This document shows positions 21,222 through 32,264 of a DNA stretch of 64,000 bases, piece after piece. The first letter of the stretch is position 1. Every line of letters starts with the position of its first letter. The notes below the pieces were generated by a model. It saw only the letters and a list, made by a program, of their open reading frames with translations, had not been told where the DNA came from and ran no database searches. The DNA lies in the NCBI GenBank assembly GCA_006384855.1, contig VCJN01000593.1:186001-250000 (forward strand), in the 5' to 3' direction. Origin of the DNA: Tetraselmis striata (taxonomy: Eukaryota > Chlorophyta > Chlorodendrophyceae > Chlorodendrales > Chlorodendraceae). The position numbers and the translations under genes were made by a program.

Positions 21222-21836
21222 ATGCCTCGCCCACGCGCCCCGACGAGGGAGCTCTTCGAGTTCACCAACAGGCGGCGTGCAGGCGGCAAGTGCGACCTTT
21301 ACCGCTGCAGGCGATGCGGGCGTGAAATGCTAGAGAACACCCACCGTTTTGCCATTCACATTTCTATATGCAAGGAGGCAACCGCCGAAGACAAGGCGTT
21401 GGCCGATACGCAGCTTCGCAAAACAAAGAAATACAGCGCGAATATGAAGACCAAGACCTCGGGACCCCCCGAGCGTCCGAGCGAGAACGAGCCCAAACCG
21501 GAGCCCCCAAAGCCCGAACCTCAGCACGAACACTTCCTCCCGCACCAGCATCAGCATCAGCATCAAGCACAACAGCCTGCTCACGCTCAACAGGAGCTGC
21601 CACAGTTTCATCGGGCAGACTTACAACCGGAGAGTGAACTGGAAGGGTATCATCCCCGGAACTACTACCACCAGTACGTCTTCCGCGATACTCGAGCGGC
21701 CCCCATGGCGCATCGTCAGAACCGGCACTACATGTTTGGGGACAACAGGCCTGCTCCCGGGAGCCTCCCGCCAGTCTCACGGCATTCCTCCGACATTTCA
21801 AACGCCGTGGGGAGCGTTCCCGACGTCATCTTTTGA
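21222..21836 (+). CDS. BED-type zinc finger protein fragment, hAT-transposase-like N-terminus
   Basis: From the ATG at 21222 the frame has 204 codons. Residues about 6-48 form a BED-like finger: RELFEFTNRRRAGGKCDLYR, then Cys-x2-Cys (CRRCG) and an x9 spacer leading to THRFAIHISIC with the His and Cys ligands. Such fingers bind DNA at the N-terminus of hAT transposases and of domesticated relatives. A Gln/His/Pro-rich low-complexity region follows (about residues 85-140). No hAT dimerisation domain or DDE core follows within the frame, so this is either one exon of a longer gene or a truncated copy. The upstream ATG at 20748 is possible but less likely because the extra 158 residues look non-coding. 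Confidence 0.45.
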   Translation: MPRPRAPTRELFEFTNRRRAGGKCDLYRCRRCGREMLENTHRFAIHISICKEATAEDKALADTQLRKTKKYSANMKTKTSGPPERPSENEPKPEPPKPEPQHEHFLPHQHQHQHQAQQPAHAQQELPQFHRADLQPESELEGYHPRNYYHQYVFRDTRAAPMAHRQNRHYMFGDNRPAPGSLPPVSRHSSDISNAVGSVPDVIF

Positions 21837-24809
21837 CCAGGCGCGGGCTGCTCACATGCATTTCTTTTAGTGCAACAACAAACCCGGGACTCCCCGTCTC
21901 AAGATTCAAGCAGAACTCGAAACCCGTGAGACTGTGGTCGTGCCGAAAGCTGAAGCGGGTGCGGTGCGAAGTCGCACATGGAAGTGCGGCCGCTGTGGTT
22001 CTTGCCCCTGATAAATCAGTGCACATATTCTAACCCAGCTACCCGAATATCTGCTTTTGCCCATGTTCCTCGATGCACCCCTGAACACCGGCATTAGGAA
22101 ATGAACGCTGCAAGGAAGTGGTGACTGGTACCTGCTTTGTGCGCGAAGAATGAAGTATGACTGAACGCACAAAGAAAATAATAGTTATTTCTGTCTTTTG
22201 TAATCGTACTGCAGCAACGTTCGTCGCCACGTGTGAGGTGCCACAACCGGGCAGCCGTTTCAGATGGAGCGATACATACACGTTCGTGTGTGGGGACCGC
22301 GTAAAGAGGGAAACATACAGTACTTGTGTGCTACCTATGCAATGCCGGCCGAACGTTCTGCACGTTGCCCGCATGCAAGACAGCCTTTTCGGAACAGACT
22401 CTATTTCAAGAATTAGTAGTGGCGGTGCAGAGCCTCCGCTCTCTGACAATTCCATAAAGTCGATAAACGATACAGGTAGGTCTGGAGTTCGTCATGCGTG
22501 ATAATCCTCCCGGTTGTGGAAGGTAGGTACATGTACTGGAGTGCGCGTCCCGGAATAGAAGCCAGTATTGGCAGATGAAACAATGATAGACCGGCAGGTG
22601 GAGAAAGAATTCACATACCTTCATCACACTGCTATGCCTCAGAGTCTTCGCGCTGATGAGAAAGCTCTTCCCCGAGGCAATGTGTCGTGCTGATACAGCC
22701 CACCCGCTATGGTATGAGATAGTCCCGTGTTTTCACCTCCTCAATTTTCTTGAGTCACGTATATTTATGCCTCACAGTGTTGCGTGCTGCTGCGAGTGGC
22801 ACCTTGTGCTGTTGCGTGTGATAGTCACTAATTTGGTATGCAAATATATGGGAATAGGTGTGATGGATTAGGGGCAACTTGTTGTTTACATATATAGCCA
22901 CAGTACCGCCCGTAGCACACCTTCACGCCAAGAGCGTCATACCAATGCCATACATTTGTGCTGCGATAGTGGGCCATGGTTCAGCGTCCTCAATCCCTCT
23001 CATTCTGAGAACAACAGAGTATGGATTATTAATCAGACGTTTACCCATAGCTATAACTTGTAGCATGCATTTGGCATGCCATATACGGGACCATGGTTCA
23101 GCGCCCCCTCGTTCACAAGTGGTGGGATTAGCCGCTGCTCACACATAGCTACCCCCATCCCAATGGAAACGACTGTGATTATAGGGATAAATTGTTGTTC
23201 ATCCATTGCTAGCATCCGTGCATTCACCAAGAGCATGTTTGTATGCGCTACAATAGTACAATACTGCACCGTGCTTCAGCCTCCCCCATCCCTAAGCCCC
23301 ATCAGTCATGTTGCAGTGCATGTCTCGAAACTGCCCCCCCCCCCCCCCCCCCCAAACACACGCACACGACCAACCCTGCCCTCCTTCCCCGCCCTCAGCC
23401 TGTGCTAGCCATCGCCGTCACTATTAACACTGAAAGCATGGATGTGGCGGGCCCGTTACTTGACTAAACACGCTGCTAATATTCTGCGGCGCAGTGGTGC
23501 TGCTCTGTATCACGTCTCATACCCACTAACAAGGTCTCGAATTTAGAAAAGCTTCACGTGCTTCTCAGAGTGAACAAACCACGGAGCCGACCACTTGCCG
23601 TTACCCGATCTCTTTCTACATCCAAAGTTGAATCATAGCCACCGCCCATGGGGCATACATGTACTTGTGCGCAGCTGTGGCGCTGCTGCTGCTCCTCCCC
23701 ACGGGGTCACCCACACAGGCACCCATACAACCCTTCCCGTCGCACCCCAGCAGATGCAAGGGGCACCCAAACGCCCACACAATCCCTAAACCCCCAGGCC
23801 CTCGTCGGCACATGTACCGTTGTGCGCAGGATTTCAAGCTGCCTGGCTCGTTGACCTCGCCCATCCCTAGGGCGCCGGGGAAGAGGGGCACACCAATCAT
23901 CAATCCGCCGCCCCACTCTTGAGCCCTGACCGGCCCTGCAATCCCTTAGCACCGCCCCCTGAGATATGCCTATCAGCTGCGACCTGCACGGATATGCGAC
24001 CACTAGCCAGTTCCTCCGTTGAGGAACTGCCGGGGCGGGGGGGGGGGGGGGGGGTAGTTGATTTGCACTAGTTGCCTGACAGTTGAGCACGAAGTTGTCT
24101 TCGCGGCGGGAGTGTGCTACGCCGCTATGAGTACCAGTAGTCCAGTAGACCACAGTATGACAGTACCCTCGCTACCCGTACCTGAGGATCACTACGAGTA
24201 CGGACGCGCACCAGTTGATACTGCTCTGGCGACGACCACATCATGGATGTCGTCGGTCAGGTGCTTGCACTGTAGACTTATGGATGAACTTTTTGGTTAC
24301 AGGGAGAGCGTCCAGAGAATGCACGCAAAGTACTGGGGGGAAAAGCCTACATTTAAGCAGAACCCTCTTAGCGCCGGGCCGCGGGGCCCGGCGATGCGGC
24401 AGGTAATTTTCGGCTGGCCGGCCTAAAAGATCTTCCGCCGAAGCCGAAGGGACGGCTTCCGGTGTGCCGACAGAGATATTCGGCGAGAAATATGTGCAGT
24501 GCCACAGAAAGCTTCGCAGTCCACTTCCGTATCCAGTGGGCAACTGTAGACTTATGGTCGTCCCTTCACCTGCCTTTATATGCAATCCTCTACCCATCAA
24601 TACATCGTCCCTCCACCTGCCTTTATATGCAATCCTTTACCCATCAATACATTGTGAGCAATCCTCTCATATATGAATATTATGTTTCCGCGGGCCGGCG
24701 GGACCGCGCCACTGCCTGCGTCGTCACCAACATCATCGCGTAGGACCTGTACAACATCCTGTACGAGCGAATCGGGCGCGATTCATTCGGACGAAACGGC
24801 GCAGCAACA
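21837..24809. other. 3-kb stretch without a recognised gene
   Basis: Open frames are short or lack motifs. Structure seen: a C run at 23336-23353, a G run at 24036-24054, and a small tandem duplication at about 24569-24670 (two units of about 51 bp sharing CCTGCCTTTATATGCAATCC and ACCCATCAATACAT). AT-richer parts around 22.1-22.9 kb contain nothing identifiable. Confidence 0.4.
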
Positions 24810-26616
24810 GGCAGTTACGATTAAATGTTTATGTTTTAGGTACCGGATTTCCGGAGAAACTTGGGGGGGGGGGGGGGGGGGGGGGGGACCCTTTAATTCG
24901 GGGTCGAAACTTTCATTGCATTATTTTAAAAAGCAGTACCGGGCGGCTGATGGCCTGAGGTATATACGTCTCACCGCCGCACCGCGTGGGTTGGCAACGG
25001 TATCTATATCATCCAGGCAAACGATACCGTACTCTAAAACGGCGGCGGTGCTGCGCCAGGCTGGACAGTCACGCGCTACCTCCCGCTGGCCCACCTGGCC
25101 CGCCATCGTCGGCAGGGTTGGCAGACGACGAAGTCATCTTGAAGCTTATTGTGGTGTGGGAAGGCATGCTCGATCATGGGCAAGAGTGTCTTCGACTTCA
25201 ATAGGCAGTGGCGAGAGACGCACACTCTTCGGGAGCTCCTGGAGCATGCGGTTGCCGACTTCCACAGCGATCTCGTCAACCAAAGAGAGAGAGTAGCCAA
25301 CGCCGGCATCTCTGTATCATGCGTGCAACACGTACAGTGACGTCACCACGACTCACCGCCTAGGGAGGTAGAAGGCGCCAGCCCCAAAACAAGTATGACA
25401 TCACCCGCAGGTTGCAAAAGAAGATACGGAAAGTGATGGATGACGTGCCAAGCAACCGATGAGTGACTCTCGTTCGACGTGGATCGGGAACTGGCGGTGG
25501 GCTCCTTTATTTGCCCCATCCCTTGCATGCAGCATGTCATGCATCCATCAACTGCATCTTACATGGCACAGACCCTCCTACCTGGGGTGAAGGTGGCTAG
25601 TTGTCAACGGCCTTGCAGATACTTACAACTCTGACATCTTCATGTGTGGCATGCAACCCCTGGATGATGATCATCCTCATCATGCTTCCGTTCTCATCGA
25701 TTACCGCATGACCTGTGCTACCCCTGATGAGTACTACACGCACAAGAAGAACAACCCCTCTTGCCCGGGAGTAGTAATACATCCCCATCTTATGCGTCAT
25801 GTGCGCGCATGATCATCAAGTGAGGCTTGCTGCCATCTTTGGCCCCCGCCTTATCTGCCCCGTGCATTGTTATTGTTAGCTATACTCGTACCGATACTCG
25901 GCTGCCCGCCGGTATCGATACTAGTACAGTGCGGTATACCAGTACTCGGCTGCCCGCCGTGTACCGGCTGTATGGCTATATATGCGGTTGCCCGCGTGCA
26001 TATGACATGATCGGATCTTTTGAATTGCTTTCAGTTATGTTACGCTCACTGATGATGCATCGCGCTAATGGGCTAGCTAGTGACGCACATGGAGGCCTAA
26101 TTGATGCTGAGCTACAATCTAGTTTTGCCCGTATATGCAAAATCTGTGAGCGGGGACGGGTTCCAAGTGCTCGTGAGAGGCACCAACTGTGTTGAGAAGC
26201 TGCATGAGCTAGATCGGTAGGCATCATTGCGTAGCTGGGATGAGAAGAGGGCATAGCATACACAACAACAGCAACAAGTAGCAACAACATACAACATGGC
26301 AGCAGCAACAACACTACATAGAGGGGTGGATAGAGCCACCACAAGGGTTGGGTTGCCTTGATTCTGACTGTAATAATTTGCCGATGGTTCCAAAAAGTGC
26401 CCCACCCCCTCTCCGTTTTATGCTTGCATATTGCAGGGAACGCCCTCCTGCACACAGCCATACATTGAAAGGGTTTCAGAAAAGTCAAGCCAGTGGGAGT
26501 TTTAATGTAGCTGAGCGCATGTTCTACTAAGTACTGTCATACCTAATAATATATATATATTCGAAGGGGGGGGGGGAGGGGGGGGGCTAAAACGTAACAA
26601 TAAATCGGAACTGTCC
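24810..26616 (+). mobile_element. TIR-family member B (1.8 kb)
   Basis: The left tip is GGCAGTTACGATTAAATG (24810) followed by TTTATGTTTTAG. The right tip, reverse complemented, reads GGACAGTTCCGATTTATTG followed by TTACGTTTTAG and ends at 26616. A G run is close to each tip (24864-24888 and 26566-26588). The interior contains both the N-terminal core (25149-25340) and the C-terminal Cys motif (about 26110-26195), with fewer bases between them than in member A, so B is a deletion derivative. The segment around 26340-26620 matches 19800-20139 and, inverted, 45173-45480. Confidence 0.65.
25149..26195 (+). pseudogene. TIR-family protein, decayed copy in member B
   Basis: The core VFDFNRQWRETHTLRELLEH (about 25180-25240) is followed by AVADFHSDLV and a CVQHV segment, then a stop at 25340. 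Related sequence continues in other frames: QNKYDITR-like and KVMDDVPS-like segments near 25390-25460, DIFMCGMQPLDDD and EYYTHKKNN near 25640-25760, and FARICKICERGRVPSARE ending at 26195. Taken together it shows the domain order of the family: core, basic segment, EYYT-x-x-KK segment, Cys-x2-Cys. It cannot be expressed as one protein in its present form. No catalytic signature was recognised. Confidence 0.45.
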
Positions 26617-27219
26617 GAGTGTTTACACGCCTATTGATACAATAATGCTGCATATTTCCTTGATGCTTGCGTTTTGAAAACGTACATATTATAATATATA
26701 TTGCTCTCGTTGCCGGTACTTAATAGCGGTATGCGCTACCAGAGGTGGCAAAATCCTCCTCTTCGAAGCGCGTGCCGCTCGCGCGCTTGCTGTCGATCTC
26801 GCTGCCGGATCAGGAGGCCCTTATTATCTGCCATCGTGAATCAAGCCGGCTGCAGGATTACCTATCTGGCATTCTGGCGCCAGCACCCCAGTTTGGTTTA
26901 TACGAAAATACGTATTGAAAGATTGCGAAGGTGGCCCGCGTGGCGCGTAGGATGATGAAGTGGCAACTGTGCGTGTACGAGGTCCGATTGTCCTTCCTCA
27001 GTCCGCCAGAGGAATCTTGCGCCGCCTACAGGTCCCTGGTACCTGTACCCTTTCGATATCCGAGCGGAGGCACCAGTCGTCTGCCTGCACCTGTCTTGGC
27101 TTTGGTCACAGCGTTAGACGGAAGAAGTCATCTCAGCTGCACCCACCGAGACATAACCAAACTGCAGCAGACATACGCAAACTGACAGAGGCCCCGCCTC
27201 GCCCCCATAATATATCGCG
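26617..27219. other. upstream region of the uroporphyrinogen decarboxylase gene
   Basis: No gene seen. The 5' flank and promoter of the following gene must lie here. No TATA box or other element could be assigned with confidence. Confidence 0.4.
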
Positions 27220-28690
27220 ATGAACGCGCAGATCACTCAAAACTTCGCGGCCCCTGGGCGGGCTGCGCCTCGTTCGACCAAGCGCCGGACTGCAGGCAGG
27301 CTGAATGTGCACGCCGCAATGGACCCGCTGATGGTACGCACAGCCCGGGGAGAGGCGTGCGAGCGCGCGCCGGCATGGATGATGCGCCAGGCTGGCCGCT
27401 ACCAGAAGGCCTACCGTGACCTGGCACTGAAACACCCGGGCTTTCGGGAGCGCTCTGAAAACACGGACCTCATATGCCAAATCAGCTTGCAGCCGTGGGA
27501 GTCCTTCAAGCCCGACGGGGTGATTCTCTTCAGCGACATCCTGACCCCCGTACCGGCGATGGGTATCAGTATGGAGATCGATGACCGCAAGGGGCCTATC
27601 ATCGACGACCCCCTGAAGCACAAGGATCAGATGGCCGGCTATCACGCCATCGACCTGGACAAGGTGTTTCCCTCCAAATAAAACTACCTACATTTATTCA
27701 CCTTACATAGCTACATACCGCTCTACCAGTGTCCACTGTCGTACTTCAGTCCGTTTGATCTTCTACCTATGTGTGGCGCATCTTCAGCTTCCTGGCGCCT
27801 CGCCCTTAGTTCAGCGAGTTTTTGTGCTCTGGTGTTGAATCCAATCTACCTTTCGGGACCTGGTACCATGATTAAGGGGCGTGTAGCATGGCGACTATTA
27901 GCGCCAAGGAGCTTGCCTGGACGTCTCATGCGGGGACTGTCTCAACCTCTCAGTCGGTGGGCGGCGAGCGCTTCCTGACACACTGTGGACTTGGCAGGTC
28001 AGCTTTGTGGGGGAGTCTCTCAGCATCCTCCGGAATGAGGTCGGCGACGGCGCGGCTGTTCTGGGATTCGTTGGCAGCCCCTGGACGCTCGCCACATACG
28101 TGATTGAGGGTGGCAGCTCCACCATCTACAAGACAATCAAGACCATGATGTACACCAACCCCGAGCTGCTGGACAGTTTGCTGACCTTCCTGGCCAAGGA
28201 AATCGCTGCCTATGCCATCTACCAGATCAAGTCAGGCGCGCAGGTGCTGCAGATCTTCGACTCATGGGGTGGTCAGCTCCCTCCCGCTGTGTGGGACAAG
28301 TGGTCAAAGCCATACATTCAGCAGATCGTGCAGGCGTGCAAGGCTGAGTTCCCAGACACGCCACTCACCATGTACGCCAATGGCAGCGGGGGCCTCCTTG
28401 AACGCATGGCGACCACCGGCGTCGACACCATCGGTCTGGACTGGACCACCGACATGGCTGACGCTCGTGCTCGTCTGGGGGGCGGCCTCTCCGTGCAAGG
28501 AAACGTGGACCCCGCCATTCTGTTTGCGGACCAGGATGCTATCACCGCCGCCATCAAGGACTGCCGGGCGAAGGCGGGCGACACTGGCCATGTGCTGAAC
28601 CTCGGCCACGGCGTGCTGGTGGGCACTCCGGAGGAGAACGTGGCGCACTTCTTTGACACCAACCGCTCGCTCACGTGCGCGACCGTGTAA
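27220..28690 (+). CDS. UROD: uroporphyrinogen decarboxylase, plastid type (two exons)
   Basis: Decarboxylates uroporphyrinogen III to coproporphyrinogen III in tetrapyrrole (chlorophyll and haem) synthesis; in algae this takes place in the plastid. Exon 1 is 27220-27663 and exon 2 is 27998-28690, with a 334-bp GT-AG intron in phase 0 (GACAAG|GTGTTT ... GGCAG|GTCAGC). The product is 378 residues, normal for the family with a transit peptide. Residues 1-33 are Ala/Arg/Thr-rich and fit a plastid transit peptide. Signature 1 ([16 protein letters not shown]) carries Arg56. FSDILTP carries the catalytic Asp106. [17 protein letters not shown] is signature 2 with the substrate Tyr. [16 protein letters not shown] carries the C-terminal His. 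All key residues are present. A TGTAA poly(A) motif follows at 28777. The neighbour downstream is convergent. Confidence 0.95.
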
Positions 28691-28776
28691 GCTGCGTCCA
28701 TCCGTGGGGACCATCCCACTGTCCGAAACTATCACCAGGTGGTAGGCATATGGGGCTTCATTGTGCACGTTAATAT

Positions 28777-28781
28777 TGTAA
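28777..28781 (+). promoter_or_regulatory. TGTAA polyadenylation motif, UROD 3' UTR
   Basis: TGTAA lies about 87 bases after the UROD stop. This pentamer is the usual nuclear poly(A) signal of chlorophycean algae. Chance occurrence cannot be excluded. Confidence 0.5.
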
Positions 28782-29811
28782 CCAACGTCATGTTTGGAAC
28801 GACAATAGCAGCACAACTGGTCAGCAGGGTGGGTCATATTCACCGATTGGGCTTCAGTGGCCCCCGGGGTTCAAAGGTTGCTACAGATGAAATAGATGAG
28901 GGGTGCGGGCGGCATGTGACAGCTCCAGGCGAAAAGGACCAAATCTCCACTGGGCGCCGAAACCCAGGCTTTGGTGGGTGGGTCAAGCGGGACCAGCAAG
29001 TGAGAGCTTCATTGGTTTGGTAGGGTGGCGTGGTAGTGGCCCTGAGATCCTGCGGGGAGGAACTTAATTCAGTGGAAATACATTGAATTAACCTGGGATC
29101 ATGGGCCGGTTTCCAGCTGGAAGCGCACGGGCTGATGACCTTCCAGACAAGCACAAGTGTCACGCATCTATATGGAGCACCATCGTACTGAGGGCCTGGC
29201 TCAAATTTAGGCTTAATCCAGCCTGGAGGTAGGCAATAATTAATTACAGGCCATGTTGTGGGGTTCCTGCCGGAACGTAACTCGGAACCACAAGTCAGAA
29301 CCTCCGCCAGAAATTCTGTTGTGCGCAGGCGCTGCCGCACAACTCTGGCTTCAACGCAGCATAGCGCATGTGTTTCGGGCATATTACATCATGAACAACA
29401 GGCGTGTACACGGCTTGGACGCAGCGAAGCACCCTGCGTGAAATACCAGGGTAGGGTCTAGGGAGCTGGGTGAATGTGTGGATAGTTGACTCGGTTGGCC
29501 CAAACCCTAAAGGCACACCTGGGGGCCCCGCCACCATTCTCCCACTACCAGCACCCTCCCACACTTTTACGGACATGCTGGTACAGCCGTGTTGCTGGAA
29601 CCAGCTGGCTGGGCGTGCGCTTGGTGATCCCTGGCCCAAAGCACATCCACAGTCCGCCATCTTGCAGCTCTGCAGCGCCTGCCAGTGCAACATGCCTTTC
29701 ATGCGGGGCACTGGGCGAAACTGTTTCAATTTTGTGGTACCCTAGTGGGTGGTCATTGTACTGTGAATTGATTCATGCGCTTGGCCGGGGGCTACATGCT
29801 AGGAGTCTTAT
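28782..29811. other. intergenic, between convergent genes
   Basis: No gene recognised. It contains the 3' flanks of UROD and of the CPP1/CDF1-like gene. No repeats were noticed here, unlike the rest of the window. Confidence 0.5.
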
Positions 29812-31492
29812 CTATGCCAGAAACGTACAGAACGCCCAGATGCCGAGGATGGAGAATTCGCTGACAAGGACACCGGGAGATCCAAAGCCCTGCGAGGCAC
29901 AGAGGAGCTCATGCGTAAGACTTGGACGGAACATCGCATCAAGAGAGAGAGTTTTAGACGTGGGGTCCAAACGAAGCTGGGAGTGTTCGAGACTATAGTT
30001 GGCAGGCAGAGGCATGACTTTGCTCACCCCTACAGGCACGATGTCCACGCGCAGCCAGCCCTGCACCAGACCCCCTAGGAGCGCGCCCAGGACGAGGCCC
30101 CCGCCAGTGATTGCGGCCGCTCGCCCTGCATGCCAGCACATGTGGGAGTGCGAGTGGGTCGCTGACGCATTGGGCCTAATCGCGTGCACGCGCTGCCGCG
30201 TGTTGCATATAGACATGGCGCGCTGGGTCCGAAGCATGGGAGATGGGGTACGTCCAGGAGATGACGATGACATACCGATGGACAGCCGCTTGTACTCGCG
30301 CAGGAAGTAGATTGAAGCGGCGAAGGAGAGGCCCAGCTGCAGCCCCGCCACATCTGACAGGGCTACGGACGGAGAGTCGGTGATGCCCTGCAGGGGGCAG
30401 GTCAATACACCGCACTCCTCAGCAGCCCCCCCCCCCCCCCCCCCCCCCCACTTCCCGCGCCCCCCTTGGCAGGCTCAACTCACACACTGCGTGCCGGCGG
30501 ACTCTGGTGAAATCACCCGCAGAGCACGCAAGGCTGATGAAGGCAGCCCCCGCAGGGTAGCAGTTCCACTGACCGTTCAACACCCCCTACCTTGCCCCTG
30601 TAACCCTGCCCATCACAAGGACTGCGTGGAGCGCATGCCAAGCCAGGGTCCCCCCTCTGCGCAAGGCGGGCCGAACCTGGATGAGCGCCCAGGTGGCGAA
30701 GATGCCAAACGCCGCCGCCTGCGTTACTGCCTTGTCCTGCGAGACCTGCTCCACAGCCAGTCCTGCTGGCAGGCTGATGTTGGACATCATGTTCTCCTTC
30801 TGGCAGAGCGCACCACCCGCCACGTGAGAGTCAGACATAAAATACCTGGAAATGGGCTGGGAACGCTGGACAGGTCCTCTGGACAGGTCCAGGCGGCACC
30901 GTAACAGCTCTATCTAGAAGCGAAGAGGCCAGGGGCCAGAGGAAGGAAGGGGGTATAACAAGTCATGCGCGCTCACCTTCGGCGGGGGCTTGTACTTGGG
31001 GACGTCCGCGAACCGGACAGTGGTGTCCACTTGCCCGCTCAGACGCCGCTTCATGCTCTGCATTAGCATCGCGTCGTACGCCGCGTCCACCTGTTGCGGC
31101 CGAAGCGGGCGGGAACGCTAATATGAGCAGGCGGCAAGCGCGACGGAAAGCGGGAAGTTGGCGTTGGGGTGCATCGCACCTTGCTCGTGGCAACGGAGCC
31201 CTCCGAGATTTTCGCGTTCTTCGCGGCGACTATCTGTTCGAAGCTGGCGTTCTCGGCGACGTCCAGGATCACGAGCGCCTTCTTCCACCGACATAGCCTC
31301 GGATGGCGCGTCCTTGCCCTCCGAACTGCTAGCCACGCGCCAACGCTGGCGGGTGGCGGGGGGCGTGCACAGCCCAGACGCAGGCATTCCCCGCGGCACG
31401 CGGAACTGGGCGGCCCGCAAGGCCACGGGCGGCCCAACCGGGTTGGTACGCGCCAGCGGGGTCGCGCAGCAGGAGAGGCGCGCGCACGCCAT
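29812..31492 (-). CDS. CPP1/CDF1-type plastid J-like domain membrane protein (six exons, one frameshift)
   Basis: Family (DUF3353; CPP1/CDF1 and CJD1 in plants): plastid membrane proteins with a degenerate J domain lacking HPD. CPP1 stabilises protochlorophyllide oxidoreductase; CJD1 affects lipid composition. Exons on the minus strand: 31492-31180, 31090-30977, 30799-30677, 30387-30276, 30125-30028, 29889-29812. All five introns are GT-AG with matching phases. Exon 1 encodes a transit-peptide-like start (MACARLSCCATPLART), then LDVAENASFEQIVAAKNAKI. Exon 2 gives VDAAYDAMLMQSMKRRLSG, ending the J-like part. Exons 3-6 encode three to four membrane segments, including LQLGLSFAASIYFLREYKRL and ITGGGLVLGALLGGLVQGW. 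A one-base frame change at about 31278-31292 separates the leader from the J-like part; assembly error or a real break are both possible. An upstream in-frame ATG at 31561 is an alternative start. The exact subfamily is not certain. Confidence 0.85.
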
Positions 31493-32264
31493 TGCTGCCT
31501 TTCTGCTCGCTCCTGTCTCTCTCGTGCGCTGGCGCAGGGAAAACCCTGCCAGGCGAGGCAAGACGATTGTTGCTGCCCGGATAGCAAGATTGTCGCCGTT
31601 TCTGAATTAGTAGTAAACTGCGTTGCCTTCCCTGTGGCAGGGCTGTATGAAGCGACAGGGTAGTGGGTTCCCGGTGAGGCGCGAGATGACAGCACTGCGC
31701 TGGCCTGGTGTAGAGTTTATTCGCTAATCGTTCGTATACCCGGAAGTCGCAACGGGCCGGCCGGGGATGAATCTGGCGTGCGCGTCGCGCGGTGGCGGAG
31801 CAATCGACCAGCGGTGGTGAGCGCGCGGTTCCCGCCCGCACATGTATCGGATCGGGATCGAGATCCGGGATCCGCGTTTGGGTTACGTGGCGTGAGCACG
31901 GCACTTCGTGTCGATTTCGCCCCGCGCCAGGCCGGGGGAGGGAAAAAGCGTAGCTGAACTAGCGACTATAGCATAGCCTGCATAGATAGTCGCTATTTGT
32001 GGCGCGATAGGGCGTGTAATCTTAACTCGATTGTTTGACTCGTCTGAAGTAGCGTTGCGTGTCGTCGCCGATAAATCGAAGCTGCTTGCGGCGATTCGGA
32101 CGAGGAGCGAGCCCACCAGCCCGTCTCAAGGGCAGTGCGCAGCCTTGCTCGTCGCCGTTACAAGCAACAGCTTCCAGTCAGCGAGGCCAAAGCAAGCAGC
32201 AGACTCGGAACAGCCGAGTTCTGCTACTGGAAAATACTTTGAAGTCTGCCTGGAGTCCGCGACT
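31493..32264. promoter_or_regulatory. divergent intergenic region of the CPP1/CDF1-like and RabGGTase alpha genes
   Basis: About 770 bp separate the two start codons, so both promoters should lie here. A perfect 10-bp inverted pair (TAGCGACTAT ... ATAGTCGCTA) sits near 31962-31996. No TATA box was recognised. Confidence 0.4.
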